64,000 bases of DNA from Catenuloplanes niger (lineage in GTDB: Bacteria; Actinomycetota; Actinomycetes; Mycobacteriales; Micromonosporaceae). Location: positions 5,155,001 to 5,219,000 of the forward strand of contig NZ_JAVDYC010000001.1 of assembly GCF_031458255.1 (NCBI RefSeq), given 5' to 3'. Numbering within the stretch: the stretch's first letter is position 1; each line of letters opens with the position of its first letter. The position numbers were made by a program, and so were the translations under genes. This document shows, piece by piece, positions 32,540-41,690 of this stretch. Under the pieces are notes generated by a model, which did no database searches, had not been told where the DNA came from, and worked only from the letters and a program-made list of their open reading frames with translations.

Positions 32540-33181
32540 TCAGGCGATCGTACGTTCGCCCCGGGTGAACCCGGCGCCGGACCAGGTGAACCGGTCGGTG
32601 ACGGTCAGCGTGCCACCGGACGCGTTGTCGTCCTTCTGCTGGAACGCGCGCGAGGTGACCACGACCGTACCGTCGTCGATCAGGATCTTCTTGACCCGCA
32701 GGCCGCGCTCGTCGACGCCGTCCGCCTGGCTGAGCAGCACGCCCAGCCGTCGCCACTGACCGGCCGGCGGCGCACCGTCGTAGGCGTGGACCACGGACGG
32801 CCAGCTCGACGTGGAGCCGGTGCAGGCCGCGGCGACCAGCACGTCCGGCACGCCGTCGCCGGTCAGGTCCCGGTTCACCAGCGGACCCTGCTCCACCGGC
32901 AGCGCGGCGGCGGGGCACTCGAGCGCGGCGGCCAGCGCGGACTTCCAGTCGCCGGAGCCGGTCTCACCCGGCGCGGGTGCGGGCGCGGCACCGGACGACG
33001 GCGCGGGCGCGGCGCCGGACGGCACGGGTGCGGCGCCGGACGGCGCGGCGGTCGCCGGTGCGGCCGGGCTCACCGCGCCGGTGGGCGACGGCGCCGGTCC
33101 CTTCGCGGTGTCGTCGCCGCTGTTCGTGCAGGCCGTGAGCGTCAGTACCGCCAGTGCGAGCGCGCCGAGCCGCTTCACCAT
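32540..33181 (-). CDS. Lipoprotein with Pro/Ala-rich linker
   Basis: A 213-residue lipoprotein: signal KRLGALALAVLTLTAC with lipobox LTAC, then about 50 residues of repetitive Ala/Pro/Ser-Gly linker, then a domain with CPAAALPVEQGPLVNRDLTGDGVPDVLVAAACTG. DLTGDGVPDV resembles a calcium-binding FG-GAP/dockerin-like loop. GAGAGG precedes ATG 33181. Function unknown; its stop is 2 bases from the first nucleotidyltransferase start, which suggests one operon with the downstream genes. Confidence 0.7.
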   Translation of the reverse strand: MVKRLGALALAVLTLTACTNSGDDTAKGPAPSPTGAVSPAAPATAAPSGAAPVPSGAAPAPSSGAAPAPAPGETGSGDWKSALAAALECPAAALPVEQGPLVNRDLTGDGVPDVLVAAACTGSTSSWPSVVHAYDGAPPAGQWRRLGVLLSQADGVDERGLRVKKILIDDGTVVVTSRAFQQKDDNASGGTLTVTDRFTWSGAGFTRGERTIA

Positions 33182-33260
33182 GTGGATGCCTCTCCGTGTG
33201 TCGTCCGGTTCCGGTACCAGCTGCACGCCTCAGACCCACGGTCGGTTGCGGGCAGCTTTC

Positions 33261-34406
33261 CTACTCGCGGGGCAGCAGGACGGCGCCGAGCACGCCGCCG
33301 GCCGCGTGCACGCCCGCGGCCGCGAGGATCAGGCCGTCCGCGCCGGCCCCGGCCGCGTACCCGGCGAGCGCGGCGCCCAGCGCGGCCGCGGTCACCTTCA
33401 GCCCGGCGCCGAGCGTGAAGACCTGGGTGTGCACGGCCGGCGGCGCATGCCGGTCCCGGCTGGCGAACAGCGCGGCCGACTGCGGGCCGAAGAAGAACCC
33501 GGCCACGCCGAAGAGCAGCAGCGCCGGGAGCACGCCGGGCACGATCGGCACCAGCGCCATCGGCACGGCCGAGGCGAACAGACAGATCATGACGGTACGT
33601 TCGGGACGGCTCGCCCCGATCGGGTGGCGCGCGTAGAGCAGCGACCCGGCCAGCCCGCCGATCGCGGTCGCGGACAGCAGCGCACCGGCCGCGTACCCGG
33701 CGTGGAACTCGATCGCCAGCAGCGTCGTGATCAGCGGGAACGCGCCGTGCGCACCCGAGCCCAGCGCGGTCGCCAGCGTCACCGCGCGCAGCGGCCGGAT
33801 CCGCCAGACCGCGCCGAACCCGCCGGTCAGCACGTTGCCGGCGGCCTCCGGCGCGGCGCGGGCCGGCAACGGCAGCGTGAGCACCATCAGCCCGGCCACG
33901 ATCGCGCCCGCGCCGAGCGCCAGCGTGGCCGGCCGCGCCCCGGCCAGCTCCGCGATCCCGGCCACCACGGCCGGGCCGCAGATGCCGGCCAGGCTGTAGG
34001 TCATCACGTCCGTGCCGTACACCCGGTCGCGGCGTTCCGGTGGGAACAGCTCCTTGATCAGGCTGGACAGGCCGCCGGTGCCGAGCGGGGCGCAGCAGCC
34101 GCCGAGCACCGCGATGACCAGCACCACCGCGGCCGGGACCCGGCCGGTCAGCAGGCCGCACAGCGCGATCGCCACGCCGTTCCCGCCGATCAGCAGCAGG
34201 TAGACCGGCGCGCGGCGGCGCGCCCGGTCGGCGAGCGCGCCGACCGCGGGCCCGGCCAGCACGTGCGGCACCATGAACGCGGCCGCCAGCGCACCACCGA
34301 GCACCGTGCTCCCGGCCGTCTCCAGCGCCAGCAGGACCAGCGCCACCCGGGCGCCCTCGTCCGTGAACCGGGCCAGCACCGCGGCGGTCAGATACCGATA
34401 GATCAT
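33261..34406 (-). CDS. MFS transporter
   Basis: A 381-residue protein with twelve predicted helices. The loop ALADRARRRAPVYLLLIGG after helix 2 is the MFS motif A equivalent, and SSLIKELFPPERRDRVYG after helix 4 is the usual charged cytoplasmic loop. It resembles drug/proton antiporter-type permeases, but the substrate cannot be deduced. ATG 34406 is preferred over the long open frame upstream, which would overlap the ychF start. It is divergent from ychF with a 46-base gap that must hold both promoters. Confidence 0.82.
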   Translation of the reverse strand: MIYRYLTAAVLARFTDEGARVALVLLALETAGSTVLGGALAAAFMVPHVLAGPAVGALADRARRRAPVYLLLIGGNGVAIALCGLLTGRVPAAVVLVIAVLGGCCAPLGTGGLSSLIKELFPPERRDRVYGTDVMTYSLAGICGPAVVAGIAELAGARPATLALGAGAIVAGLMVLTLPLPARAAPEAAGNVLTGGFGAVWRIRPLRAVTLATALGSGAHGAFPLITTLLAIEFHAGYAAGALLSATAIGGLAGSLLYARHPIGASRPERTVMICLFASAVPMALVPIVPGVLPALLLFGVAGFFFGPQSAALFASRDRHAPPAVHTQVFTLGAGLKVTAAALGAALAGYAAGAGADGLILAAAGVHAAGGVLGAVLLPRE

Positions 34407-34452
34407 CACCAGGGACGATACGTGTTCGTCGCGGGCACTATCCTGGTGCGTT

Positions 34453-35538
<1,086 letters not shown>

Positions 35539-35588
35539 CCGGTCCGCGGACCGGACGCCGGTGCCGGCACGCCGGTCTCCGGCGTGCC
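35539..35588. terminator. Two hairpins after ychF
   Basis: CCGGTCCGCGGACCGG (35539-35554) is a perfect 16-bp palindrome starting at the stop codon, followed by a 10-bp perfect stem (35566-35575 with 35579-35588). They probably end the ychF transcript. Confidence 0.65.
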
Positions 35589-35625
35589 GCACTGCCTGTT
35601 CTCACGATCGATAGGGGGGGGCGTC

Positions 35626-36363
35626 GTGGCGGCGGACGAGCCGACGATTGTGGCGACCAGCATGGTGTTCCAGCGGGGCGGGGCGGGGCCGTACGACTGG
35701 GCGGCCGGTCCGGTCTACCGCTACGCGGCGGAGCTGGCCAGGACCGGTGGGCGGCGGCCGAGGCTGTGTTTCCTCGGGCAGGCGGGCGGGGACGACATCG
35801 GTTCCCGCGCGGCCTTCTACGCGGCGCTGAGCGCGGCGGGGTTCGAGGTCTCGCATCTCGCGCTGTTCCCGATGCCGAACCACCGCGACGTGCGCGCGCA
35901 CCTGCTGGCGCAGGACGTCATCTGGGTGGGTGGCGGCAGCGTGGCGAACATGATGGCGGTCTGGCGGGTGCACGACCTGCCGCCGGTGCTGCACGAGGCG
36001 TGGCAGAGCGGCGTGGTGATGGGTGGCGTCTCCGCGGGCAGCATCTGCTGGACGCTCGGCGGCACCACCGACAGCTTCGGGCCGGACCTGCGCGGGTTCA
36101 CGGACGGGCTGGGCTGGCTGCCGTACGCGAACGGCGTCCACTACGACGCGGAGGAGCGGCGGCGGCCGCTGATGCACCGGCTGATGCGCGAGGGGGTGCT
36201 GGCACCGCACGGCTACGCCACCGACAACGGCGCGGGCCTGGTCTTCCGCGGCACCACGCTCGCCGAGGCGATCGTCGACCGCGACGCGGCCGGCGCCTAC
36301 GAACTGCGCCGCACCGACGACGGCGACGTCACCGAGACGCCGCTGCCGGTCACCCGGATCTGA
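35626..36363 (+). CDS. Peptidase E-like serine peptidase (S51 family)
   Basis: A protein of about 245 residues in the class I glutamine-amidotransferase-like fold. The nucleophile elbow GGVSAGSICW carries Ser136. RPRLCFLGQAGGDD, VIWVGGGSVANMMAVWRVHDL and HGYATDNGAGLVFRG are PepE/cyanophycinase-like blocks. Peptidase E hydrolyses N-terminal aspartyl dipeptides. GTG 35626 is supported by a G-rich ribosome binding site at 35613-35621. Confidence 0.82.
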   Translation: MAADEPTIVATSMVFQRGGAGPYDWAAGPVYRYAAELARTGGRRPRLCFLGQAGGDDIGSRAAFYAALSAAGFEVSHLALFPMPNHRDVRAHLLAQDVIWVGGGSVANMMAVWRVHDLPPVLHEAWQSGVVMGGVSAGSICWTLGGTTDSFGPDLRGFTDGLGWLPYANGVHYDAEERRRPLMHRLMREGVLAPHGYATDNGAGLVFRGTTLAEAIVDRDAAGAYELRRTDDGDVTETPLPVTRI

Positions 36364-36384
36364 CGCCCGCCCCGTCCCGGTCCG

Positions 36385-36747
36385 CTACGAGATGTAGAAG
36401 AGGATGACGTTGTGCACGTGGTGGGCCTTGTGGTCGCCGCGGAACTCGACCTCGTAGGTGTGGGTGCCGACGTTGATCGCGATGGTGCTGGAGCCGAAGA
36501 AGGAGCCGGCCCAGGAGGCGTTGCTGACCACGCTGACGCTGGTCACCTTCGCGTACGGGATGCTGGTGATCGCGAACTTCTTGCCGACGAACGACTTGTC
36601 CTGGATGATCACGCGGCGGTTGGTCAGGCCGATGAACCCGGTGCCGACACCGACCGCGTCGTAGACGGCGATGATGTCCTCGCCCTCCAGGAGGCCGCTC
36701 TCGATCTGCTTCAGCTGTTCCTTGCGGTCATAGGTCGCCTGTGCCAT
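36385..36747 (-). CDS. Bacterial PH-domain protein
   Basis: A 120-residue single-domain protein with the bPH pattern: LLEGEDIIAVYDAVGVGTGFIGLTNRRVIIQDKSFVGKKFAITSIPYAKVTSVSVV, then STIAINVGTHTYEVEFRGDHKAHHVHNVIL. The alternating strands and final helix match pleckstrin-homology-like bacterial proteins of unknown function. No signal peptide, so cytoplasmic. Confidence 0.85.
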   Translation of the reverse strand: MAQATYDRKEQLKQIESGLLEGEDIIAVYDAVGVGTGFIGLTNRRVIIQDKSFVGKKFAITSIPYAKVTSVSVVSNASWAGSFFGSSTIAINVGTHTYEVEFRGDHKAHHVHNVILFYIS

Positions 36748-36834
36748 GACATGAAGGCTAGTCGGGTCGCGCTGTGGTCTGGATCACCGAAGTCGTGCCG
36801 CCCCGGCGGCGGCCGGCGCCGCGGCGATGCCGGT

Positions 36835-37158
36835 TCAGGCGGCGGTGACGGTACGGTAGGCGTCTTCGATACGCGCCGCGAGCGCGACCTGACCCTCCGT
36901 TATGGTGTCCGCGCCGGCGACGGAGACGCGGATGCGCGTCTCGCCCTCCAGGCGCCGGATCTCCGGACGCAGGTGCAGCGCGTCGGCCGCAACCTGGATA
37001 CGCTCGGTGAGGTCCGCGTGTTGCGCCTCGTTGAGGGCCAGGGTTCGGCTGAGCTGCTGGCCGTCGCGGGTCCACCCGGACAGCACGGTCAGGGCGTCAC
37101 TCAGATAATCGCGGTTCGCAGTGCGACCGCTGTTGCTCCAGAGAGCACGCATCGCCAC
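36835..37158 (-). CDS. PCD-like protein lacking the catalytic His-His-Pro motif
   Basis: A 107-residue protein whose pattern LSGWTRDGQQLSRTLALNEAQHADLTERIQVAADALHLRPEIRRLEGETRIRVSVAGADTITEGQVALAARIEDAY follows pterin-4a-carbinolamine dehydratase. In true PCDs the active site reads [E/D]xxxHH[P]; here it is ALHLRPEI, keeping one His and the Pro but not the paired His. The C-terminal LTxxDxxLAxxI helix (ITEGQVALAARIEDAY) is conserved. Loss of catalysis, or a non-enzymatic role like DCoH dimerisation, is possible. MRALWSN at 37152 is an alternative start. The assignment is moderate. Confidence 0.55.
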   Translation of the reverse strand: MAMRALWSNSGRTANRDYLSDALTVLSGWTRDGQQLSRTLALNEAQHADLTERIQVAADALHLRPEIRRLEGETRIRVSVAGADTITEGQVALAARIEDAYRTVTAA

Positions 37159-37286
37159 GCCTCCCCCAGGCTGGTAGCCCTGATGCAGAGCGTCGTTGCC
37201 GGCTTGTGGCCAAATCGTCGCCGTGTCGTCATGATGTCGCCCCTAGTCTTCCCGCTGACGGGCTGGCATGTCCATGGCTACTGGAC

Positions 37287-37311
37287 CACCTCTTTCTCGT
37301 ACTAAGAGGTG
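37287..37311. promoter_or_regulatory. Inverted repeat upstream of the Nudix gene
   Basis: CACCTCTT (37287-37294) and AAGAGGTG (37304-37311) form a perfect 8-bp dyad with a 9-base spacer, 47 bases before GTG 37358. The 199-base divergent gap (37159-37357) shows nothing else I can support. Confidence 0.35.
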
Positions 37312-37357
37312 ATGCCGTCCACCCGAAATACCGATTGATCTGGCACTCTGGTTGCCC

Positions 37358-37774
37358 GTGTACACGGAACGGGCCAGGTCCAAGGTCGTCGTCGGCGCTG
37401 CCATCCTCTCCGGCGGACGCGTTCTGGCCTGTGCGAGATCGGCGCCGCCCGAGGTCGCCGGCCGCTTCGAGTTCCCCGGTGGCAAGGTGGAGCCGGGCGA
37501 GTCCGAGACCGACGCGGTGGCGCGCGAATGCGCGGAGGAACTGGGCATCACGGTACGGCCGGGGGCGCGGCTCGGCGTCGACGTCCCGCTCGGCAACGGC
37601 TGGGCGGTGCTGCGCGTCTACCTCGCGGAGCTGGTCGGTGACGCGCAGCCACGCGCGCTGGAGCACCGCGAGCTGCGCTGGCTCGCCGTGGACGAGCTCG
37701 ACTCGGTGCCCTGGCTGCCCGCGGACGTGCCGATCGTCGAGGCGCTCCGGGCCCACCTGACCGCCGCCGGGTAG
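37358..37774 (+). CDS. Nudix hydrolase, MutT-like
   Basis: A 138-residue Nudix enzyme. The Nudix box runs GKVEPGESETDAVARECAEELGI, with the metal-binding REcaEE acids intact. ERARSKVVVGAAILSGGRVLACARSAPPEVAGRFEFPGG precedes it as in MutT. The short size and PGG before the box favour an (8-oxo-)dGTP diphosphatase, but other nucleotides are possible. GTG 37358 is the likely start. Confidence 0.85.
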   Translation: MYTERARSKVVVGAAILSGGRVLACARSAPPEVAGRFEFPGGKVEPGESETDAVARECAEELGITVRPGARLGVDVPLGNGWAVLRVYLAELVGDAQPRALEHRELRWLAVDELDSVPWLPADVPIVEALRAHLTAAG

Positions 37775-37782
37775 CGACGGCA

Positions 37783-38817
37783 TCAGTGGTGCGGCTCGTC
37801 CTCGACCGCCTCGGAGATCGCCTGCGACGGGGTGCGGTCGCTCCCACCGCGTACCGGATGGTGGTAGTTGATCTCCTCGGGCGGTAGCGGGAACCGGACG
37901 TCGTCGCCGAACGGGGAGCCGGCGCCCTGGTTCTCGAAGGTCAGCTCGGTGATCGCCAGGTGCCCGGCCGCGTCCGTCGCCGGCGCCTGCGGTCCGCGGT
38001 GCGCCGGGTGCGGCTCACGGGCCGGCATCGTGCCCAGCGCCGGATCGGGCGCCGCCTCCTCCAGCTGATCCCGCCGGAAGATCTTGCGGCCCAGCCAGAC
38101 GAGCGGGTCGAAGCGCCGGTCGACCACGCGCTCCTTCATCGGGATGATCGCGTTGTCGGTGATCTTGATGTGCTCCGGGCAGACCTCGGTGCAGCACTTC
38201 GTGATGTTGCAGAAGCCGAGCCCCATCGACGCCTGCGCGAACTCCTTGCGATCGGAGCGCACGTCCAGCGGGTGCATGTCCAGCTCGGCCGCGCGGATGA
38301 AGAAGCGCGGCCCGGAGAACGGCGGCTTGTTCTCGTCGTGGTCGCGGATCACGTGGCAGGTGTTCTGGCAGAGGTAGCACTCGATGCACTTGCGGAACTC
38401 CTGCGAGCGCTCCACGTCCACCTGCTGCATGCGGTACTCACCCGGTGCCAGCTCGGCCGGCGGCGCGAACGCGGGCGTCTCACGCGCCTTCAGGTAGTTG
38501 TACGAGACGTCGGTGACCAGGTCGCGGATGACCGGGAACGTGCGCAGCGGCGTGATCGTGACGGTCTCGTCCGGGGTGAACGTGGACATCCGGGTCATGC
38601 AGCTCAGCCGCGGCATGCCGTTGATCTCCATCGAGCAGGAGCCGCACTTGCCGGCCTTGCAGTTCCACCGGCAGGCCAGATCGGGCGTCTGGGTGGCCTG
38701 CAGCCGGTGGATGATGTCCAGCACGACCTCGCCCTCGTTCACCTCGACCTGGAAGTCCCGCAGGTCGCCGCCGTCCGCGTCGCCCCGCCAGACCCTGAAG
38801 TTGCGCGTGGTGCCCAT
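37783..38817 (-). CDS. sdhB: Succinate dehydrogenase iron-sulfur subunit with C-terminal extension
   Basis: A 344-residue subunit. The [2Fe-2S] cysteines lie in CRWNCKAGKCGSCSMEING near residue 50. The [4Fe-4S] and [3Fe-4S] cysteines are in CIECYLCQNTC and CNITKCCTEVCPEHIKI. The core of about 240 residues is normal; after FDPLVWLGRKIFRRDQLEEAAPDP a further 80 residues of Pro/His/Gly-rich sequence (VRFPLPPEEINYHHPVRGGSDRTP) are added. Similar tails occur on the mycobacterial Sdh1 type. It starts 4 bases after sdhA, so the operon is tight. Confidence 0.93.
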   Translation of the reverse strand: MGTTRNFRVWRGDADGGDLRDFQVEVNEGEVVLDIIHRLQATQTPDLACRWNCKAGKCGSCSMEINGMPRLSCMTRMSTFTPDETVTITPLRTFPVIRDLVTDVSYNYLKARETPAFAPPAELAPGEYRMQQVDVERSQEFRKCIECYLCQNTCHVIRDHDENKPPFSGPRFFIRAAELDMHPLDVRSDRKEFAQASMGLGFCNITKCCTEVCPEHIKITDNAIIPMKERVVDRRFDPLVWLGRKIFRRDQLEEAAPDPALGTMPAREPHPAHRGPQAPATDAAGHLAITELTFENQGAGSPFGDDVRFPLPPEEINYHHPVRGGSDRTPSQAISEAVEDEPHH

Positions 38818-38821
38818 CTGC

Positions 38822-40717
38822 TCATGCCTCCGGGAGCGCGTCGAACTCGGCCAGTTCCTCGTCCGTCAGGTATTTCGACATTTCCCCCCGGTCGAACAGG
38901 CGCAGCAGCTCCGGCCGCATCCGGGGCAGCGGTTTCCGGGTCAGCGTCACGTCGTCGCCGTCCAGCGCGCAGACCAGGTTGACCTGGCGCCAGGCCGGAT
39001 CCATCGCCGGGAAGTCCTCGCGGGTGTGCCCGCCGCGCGACTCGGCCCGTTCCAGCGCGGCGCGGGCCGTGCACTCCGAGACGACCAGCATGTTCCGCAG
39101 GTCCAGGGCCAGGTGCCAGCCCGGGTTGTAGCGGCGGCCGCCGGTGGCGCCGACGGTCGCGACCCGGGCGCGCAGCTCGTGCAGCCGCTTCAGCGCCTCG
39201 GACAGCTCCGCCTCGCGCCGGATGATGCCGACCAGGTCGCCCATGATCGCCTGAAGTTCCTGCTGCAGGTGGTACGGATTGTCGCCGCCGGTGCGCTCCA
39301 GCGGGCCGAGCGCGGTCGCCACCGCGGCCTCGAGCGCCTCGGCGGACACCCGCGGCCGCTCGCCGCCGGAGGCGTGGAAGGCCGCGTGCTCGCCCGCCCG
39401 CTTGCCGAAGACCAGCAGGTCGGAGAGGGAGTTGCCGCCGAGCCGGTTGGAGCCGTGCATGCCACCGGAGACCTCACCGGCCGCGAACAGCCCGCGCACG
39501 CCGCCGAGCGCGGCCGCGGTGTCCGGGTCGACCTCCACGCCACCCATCACGTAGTGGCAGGTCGGGCCGACCTCCATCGGCTGGGCCGTGATGTCGACGT
39601 CGGCCAGCTCCTTGAACTGGTGGTACATCGACGGCAGGCGCTTGCGGATGGTCTCGGCCGGCATGCGCGTGCTGACGTCCAGGTAGACGCCGCCGGCCGG
39701 GGTGCCGCGGCCCTCCTTGACCTCCGTGTTGATCGCGCGGGCCACCTCGTCGCGGGGCAGCAGCTCGGGCGGCCGGCGGTTGTTGTCCGGGTCGTCGTAC
39801 CAGCGGTCGGCCTCCTCCTCTGTCTCCGCGTACTGCTTGCGGAAGACGTCGGGGACGTACTCGAACATGAAGCGCTTGCCGTCGGAGTTCTTCAGCACGC
39901 CGCCGTCGCCGCGCACCGACTCGGTGACCAGGATGCCCTTCACCGACGGCGGCCAGACCATGCCGGTCGGGTGGAACTGCAGGAACTCCATGTTGATCAG
40001 GTTCGCGCCGGCCCGGAGCGCGAGCGCGTGACCGTCGCCGGTGTACTCCCAGGAGTTCGACGTGACCTTGTAGGACTTGCCGACGCCGCCGGTCGCCAGC
40101 ACCACGGCCGGCGCCTCGAACAGCACGAACTCGCCGGACTCGCGGTAGTAGCCGAACGCGCCGGCGATCCGGTCACCGTCCAGCATCAGCTCGGTGATCG
40201 TGGTCTCGGCGAAGACCCGCAGCCGCGCGTCGTAGTCGCCGAACTCCCGGAAGTCCTCCTGCTGCAACGAGACGATCTTCTGCTGCAGCGTGCGGATCAT
40301 CTCGAGCCCGGTCCGGTCGCCGACGTGGGCCAGCCGGGGGTACTCGTGGCCGCCGAAGTTGCGCTGGGAGATCCGGCCGTCCCTGGTCCGGTCGAACAGC
40401 GCGCCGTACGTCTCCAACTCCCAGATCCGGTCCGGCGCCTCCTTCGCGTGCAGCTCGGCCATCCGGAAGTTGTTCAGGAACTTGCCGCCGCGCATGGTGT
40501 CCCGGAAGTGGACCATCCAGTTGTCGCGCGAGTTCACGTTCCCCAGCGCGGCCGCGGCGCCGCCCTCGGCCATCACGGTGTGTGCCTTGCCGAAGAGCGA
40601 CTTGGAGATGATCGCGGTCTTCCGCCCGGCGAGGCGTGCCTCGATCGCGGCGCGCAGCCCGGCGCCGCCCGCGCCGATGACCACCACGTCGTACCGGTGC
40701 CGTTCTGTTCGCGTCAT
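38822..40717 (-). CDS. sdhA: Succinate dehydrogenase flavoprotein subunit
   Basis: A 631-residue flavoprotein. The FAD dinucleotide fold is RYDVVVIGAGGAGLRAAIEARLAG, and the His that binds FAD covalently is in GKAHTVMAEGGAAAALGN. Substrate and proton-transfer residues lie around HPTGMVWPPSVKGILVTESVRGDGG and MGGVEVDPDTAAALGGVRGLFAAGEVSGGMHGSNRLGGNSL. It oxidises succinate to fumarate on the cytoplasmic face and passes electrons to SdhB. sdhC ends 9 bases upstream. Confidence 0.95.
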   Translation of the reverse strand: MTRTERHRYDVVVIGAGGAGLRAAIEARLAGRKTAIISKSLFGKAHTVMAEGGAAAALGNVNSRDNWMVHFRDTMRGGKFLNNFRMAELHAKEAPDRIWELETYGALFDRTRDGRISQRNFGGHEYPRLAHVGDRTGLEMIRTLQQKIVSLQQEDFREFGDYDARLRVFAETTITELMLDGDRIAGAFGYYRESGEFVLFEAPAVVLATGGVGKSYKVTSNSWEYTGDGHALALRAGANLINMEFLQFHPTGMVWPPSVKGILVTESVRGDGGVLKNSDGKRFMFEYVPDVFRKQYAETEEEADRWYDDPDNNRRPPELLPRDEVARAINTEVKEGRGTPAGGVYLDVSTRMPAETIRKRLPSMYHQFKELADVDITAQPMEVGPTCHYVMGGVEVDPDTAAALGGVRGLFAAGEVSGGMHGSNRLGGNSLSDLLVFGKRAGEHAAFHASGGERPRVSAEALEAAVATALGPLERTGGDNPYHLQQELQAIMGDLVGIIRREAELSEALKRLHELRARVATVGATGGRRYNPGWHLALDLRNMLVVSECTARAALERAESRGGHTREDFPAMDPAWRQVNLVCALDGDDVTLTRKPLPRMRPELLRLFDRGEMSKYLTDEELAEFDALPEA

Positions 40718-40726
40718 GATCGGCCC

Positions 40727-41509
40727 TCAGTTGATGATGCGCAGGTCGGAGAACCAGCCGGCGGCCAGCGCCATGATGTAGAAGTCGGTCAGCGCGAGCG
40801 TGCCGAGCGTGATCCAGGCGAGCTGCATGTGCCGGACGTTCAGCGCGGACACGAACGTCCAGAAGCGGTATCGGATCGGATGCTTCGAGAAGTGCTTGAG
40901 CCGCCCGCCCGCGATGTGCCGGCAGGAGTGGCAGGACAACGTGTACGCCCACAGCATGATCACGTTGACCCAGAGGATCACGTTGCCCAGACCGAGGCCG
41001 GTGGCCTGGGCCAGCGCGGCGTCGTACGTGTTGATCACGGAGATGATCGCGGCGGCGTAGAACGCGTACCGGTGCACGTTCTGGAAGATCAGCGGGAAGC
41101 GCGTCTCACCGGTGTACCGCCGGTGCCCGTCCGGGACCGCGCAGGCCGGCGGCGAGAGCCAGAACGCCCGGTAGTACGCCTTCCGGTAGTAGTAGCAGGT
41201 CAACCGGAAGAGCAGCAGGAACGGCAGGGTCATCGCGGCGTCCGGGATGACCCACCAGCCGGGCAGGAAGCGACCGAAGTGGGCCGCCTCCTCGACGCAC
41301 CGCTCGGTCACGCACGGCGAGTAGAACGGCGTGAGGTACTGGTACGCCTCGACCCAGTAGTTGTCGTGCAGGAACACCCGAACCGTGGCGTAGGTGACCC
41401 AGGCGCCCAGGCCCACGAACGTGATCAGCGGTGGCAGCCACCACCGATCGGTGCGGAGCGTCCTGGCCGTGATCGCGGCCCGGCCCGGCCTCGTCGCCGT
41501 CGACGTCAT
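40727..41509 (-). CDS. sdhC: Succinate dehydrogenase membrane anchor / cytochrome b subunit
   Basis: A 260-residue membrane protein with about five helices (LPPLITFVGLGAWVTYATV, AMTLPFLLLFRLTCYYYRKAYY, HRYAFYAAAIISVINTY, LWVNVIMLWAYTLSCHSCRHIAGG, LAWITLGTLALTDFYIMAL). Several His residues in or near helices (HRYAF, SCHSCRH, NVRHMQ) are candidate haem ligands. The single large anchor is characteristic of the mycobacterial Sdh1 class rather than the usual two-subunit SdhC/D. It opens the sdhCAB operon. Confidence 0.85.
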   Translation of the reverse strand: MTSTATRPGRAAITARTLRTDRWWLPPLITFVGLGAWVTYATVRVFLHDNYWVEAYQYLTPFYSPCVTERCVEEAAHFGRFLPGWWVIPDAAMTLPFLLLFRLTCYYYRKAYYRAFWLSPPACAVPDGHRRYTGETRFPLIFQNVHRYAFYAAAIISVINTYDAALAQATGLGLGNVILWVNVIMLWAYTLSCHSCRHIAGGRLKHFSKHPIRYRFWTFVSALNVRHMQLAWITLGTLALTDFYIMALAAGWFSDLRIIN

Positions 41510-41548
41510 TCAGGCTCCCCTGATGCGGTGAACGCGCGCTCGTCTGTG

Positions 41549-41568
41549 ACACACGTTACGCCGTGTGT
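41549..41568. promoter_or_regulatory. Inverted repeat in the sdhCAB promoter region
   Basis: ACACACG-TTACGC-CGTGTGT is a perfect 7-bp dyad, 39 bases upstream of the sdhC start, in a context TGTGAC...TGTGTGAC that also has direct-repeat character. A further GATCAA...TTGATC dyad lies at about 41660-41680. The regulator is unknown; the half sites only partly match Crp or Rex. Confidence 0.4.
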
Positions 41569-41690
41569 GACGCAGACCATCCGCAAGGGAGTCTGAGTGT
41601 TACGGGGCGGCTACGAAACCCCTGCCGGCCGGTTGCGGGACAATGTGTCCAAGGTCACTGATCAAGATGGACGGTTGATCTTGCATCGAG

